DNA from: Planctomycetota bacterium
Lineage (GTDB): Bacteria; Planctomycetota; Phycisphaerae; Phycisphaerales; SM1A02
Direction: 5' to 3'
Length of the DNA: 7,401 nucleotides
Assembly: GCA_027295435.1 (NCBI GenBank)
Contig: JAPUKX010000028.1
Coordinates: 1-7,401, forward strand
Shown here: positions 1 through 7,000 of the stretch, piece by piece
Layout of the letters: each line of letters starts with the position of its first letter
How positions within the stretch are numbered: position 1 is the stretch's first letter
Notes under the pieces: generated by a model
The model's input: only the letters and a program-made list of their open reading frames with translations
Database searches by the model: none
What the model was told of the DNA's origin: nothing
Program-made: the position numbers and the translations under genes

Positions 1-2
1 CC

Positions 3-638
3 AGCGCATTGGCCGGTCATCTCACTCAGGGTCTTCCTGCCGCCAGCCGGCTATCCCCGGTTCGCAAGTCCATCCAGGCGGAGGCGCCCGCCGTCCCTAC
101 CGCATTCAAGAGTAAGACGGCGGCCACTTCCCAACTTGCGACGGCGCAACCAGCGAAACCGCTGGTGCACACCATCGCTAAGAACACGGTCGTCCCAAGC
201 GGCCCCATGACGATTCGGAACATCGCGCAGCCCACTATCACAGACAAAGTGGTGACGCCGAACGTGCTCAGTACAGCAGACCAGGAGTTGCAGGAGCCGC
301 AGGACCCGTGGCAGGCCCGCCTCGACGCCCTGCTCGCCGACTGGGGTCAGGCCGACTCTCCCTATGATTTCAACGGCGACGGAACCGTGGATCCGTACGA
401 CTTGGCGATCTATCTCAGCGGCAACTTCCCGCAGCAAGACGCCCCGTCTGCGCAGCCCGCTCGCGCAGCCCGGTCGGCCGAGAGCGTGGCAACAAGGCTG
501 ACCTCAGCCATCTTCGCCGCCCGTGATCGCGACCACGACGGGACAATCAATGAAAAGGAGTTCGCAGGCGGGCAGCACCTATTTAGTCGTATTGACCGCG
601 ATGGTGACGGAGTAATCAGCCGCACGGACCTTCCATGA
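3..638 (+). CDS. Dockerin/EF-hand calcium-binding protein, C-terminal part (5' end outside window)
   Basis: The reading frame is open to the left edge (a TTG at 9 is in frame but need not be the start), so this is probably the C-terminal ~212 residues of a longer protein. The first ~100 residues are low-complexity and rich in Ala, Pro, Thr and Gln, as in a linker. Three calcium-loop sequences follow: DFNGDGTVDPYD (nt 366-401), preceded by LDALLADWGQ as in planctomycete dockerin-type segments, then DRDHDGTINEKE (nt 525-560) and DRDGDGVISRTD (nt 594-629). The last two form a paired EF-hand. Asp/Asn at loop positions 1, 3 and 5, Gly at 6 and an acidic residue at 12 fit calcium binding. Family knowledge suggests an exported or surface protein, but the signal peptide would lie outside the window. 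The protein stops two residues after the last loop, with no exit helix, which is odd and may mean a frameshift near nt 630. The specific function is not recognisable. Confidence 0.75.
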   Translation, partial: SALAGHLTQGLPAASRLSPVRKSIQAEAPAVPTAFKSKTAATSQLATAQPAKPLVHTIAKNTVVPSGPMTIRNIAQPTITDKVVTPNVLSTADQELQEPQDPWQARLDALLADWGQADSPYDFNGDGTVDPYDLAIYLSGNFPQQDAPSAQPARAARSAESVATRLTSAIFAARDRDHDGTINEKEFAGGQHLFSRIDRDGDGVISRTDLP

Positions 639-666
639 CACGATCACGGACAGTCTCAAGGTAACC

Positions 667-975
667 TTGAGACGTGACGTGCCGCTGAAGCTGGGCCATT
701 TCACCCGGAGCTGGCTCTCGTCCTTCAACCGGCATGGCAAGACCGACGGACCTGCGAAGATGTCCGAGCACATCCAATCGATGCGACGACACGTGCACAA
801 TCGCACCGCCGCTGAGCACATCGCTCACGCATTGCAGCCGCAGCTCTCCAGCAACACCACCGATATCCGTGAGGTCGTAGACAAGTCCAGTCTTGCCGAC
901 GATCAGAAGAAGATGACCCTCGATCGAATCGCCGCCTGGCATCCTCGGGGGCTGAAGGTGAGCCTTGTCGGATGA
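667..975 (+). CDS. Hypothetical protein, or frameshifted tail of the preceding EF-hand gene
   Basis: A 102-residue frame I do not recognise. It looks coding: the third codon position is strongly G/C and the composition is balanced (His-, Lys- and Arg-rich, with amphipathic helix-like stretches around residues 38-60 and 75-92). The start chosen is TTG at 667, preceded by a modest AAGG Shine-Dalgarno-like sequence at 658-661. GTG at 679 is an alternative. The same frame stays open upstream to a TAA at 613-615, and codons 616-666 also look coding. Skipping one base at about 630 would join it to the EF-hand protein, adding the exit helix (FHDTITDSLK) that the last EF-hand lacks. It may therefore be the broken or mis-sequenced C-terminus of the upstream gene rather than an independent gene. 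No signal peptide, membrane segment or cysteine is present. Confidence 0.45.
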   Translation: MRRDVPLKLGHFTRSWLSSFNRHGKTDGPAKMSEHIQSMRRHVHNRTAAEHIAHALQPQLSSNTTDIREVVDKSSLADDQKKMTLDRIAAWHPRGLKVSLVG

Positions 976-1010
976 TCCTGAACCCAGACGGCTACGCCCG
1001 GTAAGCAAGT

Positions 1011-1038
1011 GTGAACCGCAGCATCCGCTGCGGTTCAC
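1011..1038. terminator. Perfect 12-bp hairpin, likely bidirectional intrinsic terminator
   Basis: The arms GTGAACCGCAGC (1011-1022) and GCTGCGGTTCAC (1027-1038) pair perfectly around the tetraloop ATCC. The hairpin is followed on the + strand by TTCGTTTC. On the minus strand CTTGCTT lies just beyond it, a weaker U-tract. It sits between convergent transcription units: the + strand EF-hand region ends at 975 and the minus-strand oxidoreductase ends at 1087. That is where a shared terminator is expected. The rest of 976-1086 shows nothing else. Confidence 0.7.
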
Positions 1039-1086
1039 TTCGTTTCGGGGTTGTGCGCGGCTGGCACAAGAGGCGGACTCACCAAC

Positions 1087-2118
1087 TCATACCATCCTGG
1101 CGCCGGCTTCCCTCGCGGCCGCAACGATCCGATCTGCGGCGCGGACCGCCGCAAAGCCCGCCTGGACATCCACGCTCGCCCGACGTCCGTTGCGCACGGC
1201 GGAAATGAAATCCTCGATCTGCATTTTCAGCGGCTCACCGTCACCCACGGCCAGCGGCTCCACCTTGACCAGACTGAGGTAGTCAACCTGTGAGAGGTCC
1301 TCCCCCGCTGCCAACCGCCGGCGCAGCTCGGCCAGCTGTTGGGCGTTGGCCGTCTTGCGAACCACGGTGCCGGTTCGCTTCACGAAGTCCGCCGAGACGT
1401 ATGCATCTTCACTGATCAGCCGAATCTTCCGCTCGGTCTTTAGCGCAAGGCGACTTGCGGTGAGGTTTGCCACACAGCACATGCCGTCGGCACCTGGGGG
1501 AAACGTCAGCCGGGCGTTACAGACGTCCTCCGCTTCGCCGAACACACTGACTGCGTTGGCCTGCACCTGCTGCGGTTCGCAGCCCAGAAGCATCAACAGC
1601 ACGTCGATGTCGTGGATCATCATGTCCAGCACCACGCCCACATCGACGCTGCGAAACGTCATTGGGCTGACACGATCGACCTCGACGAAGCGGGGCGTGA
1701 TACCCGAAAGCGAGCGGATGGCCACAGTCACCGGGTCGTAGCGGACGATATGCCCTACCTGCAGCACGGCAATGGAGCGCTCGGCCGCATCGACGATGGC
1801 CTGCGCCTCCTGCACATCGGGCGCCAAGGGCTTCTCAATCAGGCAAGCCACCTTCGCACTCAGCAGCGGCTCTGCGACGCGCCGGTGCGAAACCGTAGGG
1901 GTCGCGACGCTCACCGCATCAACGCCCTTTTCCAGGAGCTGCTCGACGGTTTCAAACGCCTGGACGCCCCATTGATCGTGAGCGCGGCGTCGGCGCTGCG
2001 GATCGGTGTCCACCACGCCGACCAGCTCAACGGCCTCGGTCTCGGCATACACCCGTGCGTGATGCGACCCCATCCGGCCGACGCCGATCACCCCGCAACG
2101 AATCGGGCGATCAATCAT
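1087..2118 (-). CDS. Gfo/Idh/MocA family NAD(P)-dependent oxidoreductase (GnnA-like)
   Basis: A 343-residue cytoplasmic sugar dehydrogenase-type protein of full family length. The N-terminal Rossmann fold carries GVIGVGRMGSHH (G12-x-G14-x2-G17). The segment VGVVDTD at residues 33-39 ends the second strand, and the family EKP motif with the catalytic lysine is at 95-97. The C-terminal substrate domain has DMMIHDID (165-172) followed by a CVANLTASR strand region (215-223). The HDID and NLTASR pattern most resembles, from memory, the subgroup containing GnnA, which oxidises the 3-OH of UDP-GlcNAc on the way to UDP-GlcNAc3N for amide-linked lipid A. That substrate is an inference, and no gnnB-like aminotransferase or lpx gene is in the window. 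The ATG at 2118 overlaps the stop of the upstream gene (ATGA), indicating translational coupling, with a G-rich stretch a few bases upstream as a weak ribosome site. It is the last gene of the cluster. Confidence 0.9.
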   Translation of the reverse strand: MIDRPIRCGVIGVGRMGSHHARVYAETEAVELVGVVDTDPQRRRRAHDQWGVQAFETVEQLLEKGVDAVSVATPTVSHRRVAEPLLSAKVACLIEKPLAPDVQEAQAIVDAAERSIAVLQVGHIVRYDPVTVAIRSLSGITPRFVEVDRVSPMTFRSVDVGVVLDMMIHDIDVLLMLLGCEPQQVQANAVSVFGEAEDVCNARLTFPPGADGMCCVANLTASRLALKTERKIRLISEDAYVSADFVKRTGTVVRKTANAQQLAELRRRLAAGEDLSQVDYLSLVKVEPLAVGDGEPLKMQIEDFISAVRNGRRASVDVQAGFAAVRAADRIVAAAREAGARMV

Positions 2119-3104
2119 GAACTGCCCCCATTCAGCACAACGTCAGTCGAAGGCACGGGTTGAATCGGTGGCGGGTCGGCGGACGGTTCAGCCAGGTCGA
2201 TGGGGTCTGGAGGCGAAGGTATCGGCGTCGGCCTTGGGGCCATTCGCTCGTGCAGCTCCCGGCTGCGCTCGGCCCGGGCTCGAGAGTGAACAACCGACCA
2301 GCCCAGAGCATGATTCAGCGAAAGCAGCCCCACGGGAAACGCAAGGATCGAAGCCGCTAACAGCAGGGCGATTGGCACGACCACAAGCGGGATCACAATA
2401 AACCTCATCACGCCGAAGGACACGCCTACCAGGGGAACCAGCAGGCTGAGAATCACGGCAAATGGAATGCCGAACACGGCTAGGTTGAATGCGTTGACTG
2501 CAAAGTCGTCGCGAACCCAGCCGGCAAACCGCGCCAAGTGCAGCGCCAAAGCAAGGACGCCAACGAGGCCGAGAACCGCGCCACCGGCGGTCACGGCAAG
2601 AGCGACAGCCGGCGTGGCGCCAGCCAACTTCCCGGCGACCACGGCCAGGACCCACCCGCCTTGCAACCAACGTGCCCCCAGGCGTAACCAGCTCCGCTTT
2701 GACAAGCCGTAAATGGCCGCCTGCGGCATATCCAGTGGCTCAGTCAGCCGCCAGACGGCGACCAACCACAGCACGATCAGTGCGATGACGGCAACTTCGT
2801 ACCCCCCCGGCGCGGCCGGCAGCATGTAGTGTGCGCCCGGCACGACCAGAACACCGCCGACCGCCCCGATCGCCATCCAAGTGCTCAGGCGGAACTTCTT
2901 GATCATCGGCAGCGGCAGCTCATCAAACGCAAGATCGGTGTCCCGGCGAAACCTGATCGGAGTGCCACACTCCGGACACGCGCCGCCGTAGCGAAGCCCA
3001 CGCAAGTTATAGTCGCACTGGTCGCACGGTTTGTCGGTGTCGATCACTCGGCCTTGCAATGCGGCCCGGTACTTGAGGTACTTGTCGGTAAAGAACTGGG
3101 CCAT
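2115..3104 (-). CDS. Zinc-ribbon multispanning membrane protein of unknown function
   Basis: A 329-residue protein. The N-terminal zinc ribbon has C27-x2-C30 and C43-x2-C46 with the intervening YNLRGL, a combination frequent in Planctomycetota membrane proteins of unknown role. Hydrophobic segments lie at about residues 74-97, 102-120, 147-170, 172-192, 201-228 and 231-262, giving roughly five to seven membrane spans. The C-terminal ~40 residues form a Pro/Asp-rich, probably disordered tail. Cysteines occur only in the ribbon. It starts 51 nt after the purQ stop and its last codons overlap the start of the oxidoreductase, so it is probably in the same transcript. The ATG at 3104 is the furthest upstream in frame, and only a distant GAGGG is visible ahead of it. 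No enzymatic motif is visible, so the role (scaffold, sensor or transporter-like) is unknown. Confidence 0.85.
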   Translation of the reverse strand: MAQFFTDKYLKYRAALQGRVIDTDKPCDQCDYNLRGLRYGGACPECGTPIRFRRDTDLAFDELPLPMIKKFRLSTWMAIGAVGGVLVVPGAHYMLPAAPGGYEVAVIALIVLWLVAVWRLTEPLDMPQAAIYGLSKRSWLRLGARWLQGGWVLAVVAGKLAGATPAVALAVTAGGAVLGLVGVLALALHLARFAGWVRDDFAVNAFNLAVFGIPFAVILSLLVPLVGVSFGVMRFIVIPLVVVPIALLLAASILAFPVGLLSLNHALGWSVVHSRARAERSRELHERMAPRPTPIPSPPDPIDLAEPSADPPPIQPVPSTDVVLNGGSS

Positions 3105-3155
3105 CGGCGAACCATCGTACCCTCGTCGGTCCGCCTCCGCCGAGGATCGGGCGGC

Positions 3156-3959
3156 TCAGACCGCGGCGGCCTCGGCAGCCCAGGCCACCGCCTGGCGAAA
3201 CATCGCAAGACCGAGCGGGTGACCGGCAACAGATGGCCCGTGCAGGCGCGTCCATTGCGGGTGCTGATTCCAGCGGGTGAACCGCTCCGGATGAGGCATC
3301 AACCCCAGCACCAGCCCCGAGGCATCGCAGATCCCAGCCACATCGCCTACCGATCCGTTGGGATTGTCGCCGGGCCGATAGCGCAGCGCGATCTGTCCAG
3401 ACCGCTCGAGCCGGCCCAGCGACCGGGGTGAACTGGTGACAAACTGTCCTTCTCCATGGGCGACCGGCAGCATCGCTGATGGATCATCCGCAGTCAGGCC
3501 GTGCGTCCAAACACAGCGGGTCTCGGGTGGAACCACCACGCCACACCAACGGTCCACGAACCGGCCGGTGTCATTGTGCGCCAGAGCGATCGTCGGCCGA
3601 GGCGGAGTCGATGGCCAGGGCTCGTCCCCCGCCGGTCCGGGCAGAATCCCCATCTGCACCGCGATCTGGAATCCGTTGCAGGGAGCAATGATGGGGACGC
3701 CTCGCTCTATTGCGTCGGCCAACGCCCGGTATAGACGACGGCGCATCAGCACTGCGGCAATCCTCCCTGCGGCGATCGCGTCGCCATAACTGAACCCGCC
3801 GGGCAAGCCGATCAGTTCGAAACGGTCGATCAACTGGGGACTGACGAGAAGCCGATTCAGGTGAATGAACTCGGCGGAGGCGCCGGCCAGCTCAAACGCG
3901 TAGGCCAGCTCCCGATCGCAATTGATCCCGGCAGTGGTAATGATCAAGGCATTAGGCAT
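3156..3959 (-). CDS. purQ: Phosphoribosylformylglycinamidine synthase, glutaminase subunit PurQ
   Basis: A class I glutamine amidotransferase that hydrolyses glutamine and passes ammonia to PurL for conversion of FGAR to FGAM, step four of de novo purine synthesis in the cytosol. Visible hallmarks are GLPGGFSYGDAIAAGR (51-66), the nucleophile C94 in APCNGFQ, NDTGRF (129-134), HGEGQF (168-173) and MPHPER (221-226), which supplies the catalytic H223 and E225. The triad is complete. At 267 residues it is longer than the ~225-residue Bacillus type; part of the excess is a Pro-rich insertion around residues 108-124. It follows purL by 68 nt containing a hairpin. No clear Shine-Dalgarno precedes the ATG at 3959, so translation may depend on purL. 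The separate subunit explains why this PurL has no glutaminase domain. Confidence 0.96.
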   Translation of the reverse strand: MPNALIITTAGINCDRELAYAFELAGASAEFIHLNRLLVSPQLIDRFELIGLPGGFSYGDAIAAGRIAAVLMRRRLYRALADAIERGVPIIAPCNGFQIAVQMGILPGPAGDEPWPSTPPRPTIALAHNDTGRFVDRWCGVVVPPETRCVWTHGLTADDPSAMLPVAHGEGQFVTSSPRSLGRLERSGQIALRYRPGDNPNGSVGDVAGICDASGLVLGLMPHPERFTRWNQHPQWTRLHGPSVAGHPLGLAMFRQAVAWAAEAAAV

Positions 3960-4005
3960 GGTGGACAGAGGTTCGGGGTCAGGAGCGATGAGTTATTCGT
4001 TTCGC

Positions 4006-4024
4006 GGGCGGGCTTGTCCCGCCC
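4006..4024. repeat. Intergenic GC-rich palindrome between purL and purQ
   Basis: GGGCGGG (4006-4012) and CCCGCCC (4018-4024) pair perfectly around the 5-base loop CTTGT. It begins 3 bases beyond the purL stop codon on the minus strand. There is no U-run on the purQ side (GCGAAACGAAT follows), so it is a poor intrinsic terminator. It could protect the purL 3' end, attenuate purQ, or be a dispersed palindromic repeat like those inside purL. Confidence 0.6.
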
Positions 4025-4027
4025 TCT

Positions 4028-7000
4028 TTACCAATCCAATGTGCCGAGCCACGCCGCTTGCAACTCCTTGACGCTCACATCCAGTTGGTCACCTGCGAGC
4101 GTTAGCCGAGACGACGAATTGAACGTGCCAATGACGGCCCCGGGCAGATCGTGCAACCGCGAACTGACCTCCGCAAGATCATCGGGGCGTATCTCAAGTA
4201 GATATCGTGCCGGTTGCTCGCAGAAGCAGCGGTGCTCAAGCGGTGGATCATCCTCGGCGGGCAAATCAGCCAGATCAAGTTGCAGGCCGAGACCGCTGGC
4301 GATCGTCATTTCCGCAGCGGCGACGAGCAGGCCTCCTTCGCTGCAATCGTGAGCCGAGCTCACAAGGCCATCGTTGATCAACCCGGCTACCAACCGCGCA
4401 ATGCGTGGTGCGACGTTGAGATCCACAGCGGGCAACGGAGAATGCCCAGCCTCACTATCACCAGACAGCATTTCGAAATGCGACCCGCCGATCGCCGAAG
4501 ACGCCGGACATCCGACGACCAACAGGAGATTCCCGGATTCCTTGGCATCCATGGTCACGCAACGGCTCACATCGGGCACGGTGCCTATGCCGGAGATGAG
4601 CAACGTCGGCGGGATTTCGATTGTCTTGCCGTCGGAGGTGGTGAACTGGTTGTTCAACGAGTCCTTGCCGGAGATGAACGGCGCGCGATAGGCCAAGGCC
4701 CCGTCATAGCACGCCTCCGCAGCGCGGACCAGCGCTCCCAGGTTTCGAGGGTCGTCGCAGCTCGGCCAGCAGAAGTTGTCTAGCAGCGCAATGCGGCTCG
4801 GATCGGCCCCGACGCAGACGAGGTTGCGCACGCATTCATCGATCGCTGCGAGGGCCATCAGATACGGATCATCGCGTAAGCCGGTGGCGAGACCATTGGC
4901 GATCGCCAGACCTCGCGTCGAGTCGAGCAGAGGCAGGATCACCGCGGCATCCGACGGGCCGTCACCTTCGGGGCCCACCAACGGCTTGATGATCGAGCCG
5001 CCCTGCACTTCATGGTCGTACTGGCGGATAATCCACCGCTTCGACGCGATATTGGGATGAGCGAGCAAGCGAAGCAGCGTGTCGGCGATCGAATTCGGGC
5101 GATCACCCGCCGCAAGCGGCGGGCTATCTAGCCCCCGGCTTACCGGGGGGTTCCATGTCGCCTCTCGCGTCAATTGCGGCAATCCTTCGTGAAGAAAGTT
5201 CATCGACAGGCGCCCAACCTCTCTACCCTCGTAGCGCAGGATCAACTCCTGCCCGTCGGTGCCGAACTGGCCCAGCTCGCACATCTCGGCCTCATGCAGG
5301 TTGCAGATCGCCCGCAGCTGGTCGACGTTTCTCGGCGGCACGGCCAGCACCATCCGCTCCTGCGCTTCTGAAATCCAGATCTCGGTCGGGCTGAGGCCTT
5401 CGTACTTCAGCGGGGCCCGATCAAGATGCACCTCGGCACCGAGATGCCGGCCCATCTCTCCGACGGCACTGGAGAACCCTCCGGCACCACAATCCGTGAT
5501 GGCATGGAACAGGCATCCCTGAGGGTGATCACGGGCTTCGAGGATCGCATCGAGCAGCTTCTTCTCGGTGACCGCGTTACCGATCTGCACAGCATGGCTG
5601 AACTCATCCGCATGTGTGTCAGTCAGCTGGGCGGATGAGAATGTCGCGCCGTGGATCCCATCGCGGCCGGTACGCCCTCCGATAACGACAATGCGATCAC
5701 CCGGCTGTGGATCACCGCTGATTTTCTTCCGCTGCATTACCCCGATGCAACCGCAAAACACCAATGGGTTACCCACGTAATCGTCATCGAACCACACCGC
5801 CCCATTGAGGGTCGGGATTCCCATGCGGTTGCCGTAGTCGCGCACTCCGGCCACGACCTCCGTAAGTATCCGCCTGGGATGCAGACAACCGTTGGGGAGC
5901 TGCCTGACCTGCGCTGGAAGCCTACGCCGTGCTCGGCGTGGGCTTTGGGACCAATGATCCGGATACGCAACGCAAAAGACATCGGTAGCCGCAATCGGCT
6001 TCGCCGCTAGGCCCGTGCCGATGATGTCGCGGATACACCCGCCGATGCCGGTGGCCGCTCCGCCGTAGGGTTCAATCGCTGAGGGGTGATTGTGCGTCTC
6101 GACCTTGAAGCACACGGCATGATCGTCGTCAAAGGCGATCACCCCAGCATTATCCACGAACACCGACGGGCACCAATCAACGCCATCGGCGATAAGTTGC
6201 TCGGTCGCGGCGACGATGGTGGACTTGAACAGGTTGTGGATGGTGATCGATCCATCGGGGTTGATCTCATGGCCTGGACGCCCACGGATTGGAATCCGTG
6301 GGCTTTGGGCGTCGGTGATCTGCTCCTGATATCGAATCGTTGACTTGAGCGTTTTGTGTACACAGTGCTCGGACCACGTCTGGGCGATGGTCTCCAGCTC
6401 GATTTCACGGGGATCGCTACCGAGCCGCCGATACTCCGCCTGGATTGACTTCATTTCGTCCAGACTCAGGAAGAAATGCGCTTTGCGAGAGAGTTTCACT
6501 AGCGCCGCATCATCTAGCTCGCTTAGAGGCACTGACACGATGCACAGGTCGTGCGGCGAGCCGGCGACAAAGGCCTCAGGGTGGTACGGCTGATCGTGAA
6601 TGGAATGAATAACGGTGTTGGCCAGGCATCGCTCGGCGACGAGCCTGGCGGTCGAGGCGTCGGTGCCGTGCAGGTCGTACCGCCGCGCGGTGCGGACCTC
6701 GACGTGGGCCCCCAACATCGCACGGATCGCCAACTCGACGGCCTCCGCATCGGGGTCCATCACGCCCGGAAGAGGATGCACCTCGATGAGGGTATCTGAC
6801 GTTGGCGGGGCCGCCCCGATCGTCGCGGTCTCGAGGACGGGATCGGCCAGGAGCTCCTCGGCCAGTTGCCGGACATGCTGCTCGCTAAGGTCCCCGTGGA
6901 TTAGGTACACCGCCGCCGTCTCAATCCGTGACGGGGGACTTGAGAAGCCCAGCGAGGCAGCATCGCGGCATGCGGCGGCGCCCCGGGGGTCGGGGTGACC

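Noticed and set aside
616..1038. 140-residue minus-strand ORF opposite the 667-975 frame
   Set aside because: It runs through the terminator hairpin, has no recognisable motif, and the + frame has better codon-position bias. Treated as a shadow.
3121..3145. Imperfect hairpin between purQ and the zinc-ribbon gene (CCTCG/CGAGG with an inner CGG/CCG and one mismatch)
   Set aside because: The stem is short and interrupted with no U-tract. It is near what can arise by chance in DNA this GC-rich, so it was not annotated as a terminator.
4214..4783. 189-residue + strand ORF within purL (and similar long + strand ORFs at 2829-3431, 3861-4352 and 1612-2163)
   Set aside because: These are antisense to well-supported genes with conserved motifs. 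Long antisense ORFs are expected in GC-rich DNA.
5106..6309. Repeated palindromes considered as a CRISPR array or as intrinsic terminators inside purL
   Set aside because: There is no regular repeat-spacer spacing, the copies are hundreds of bases apart, and all are translated in frame within an intact purL with no U-tracts.
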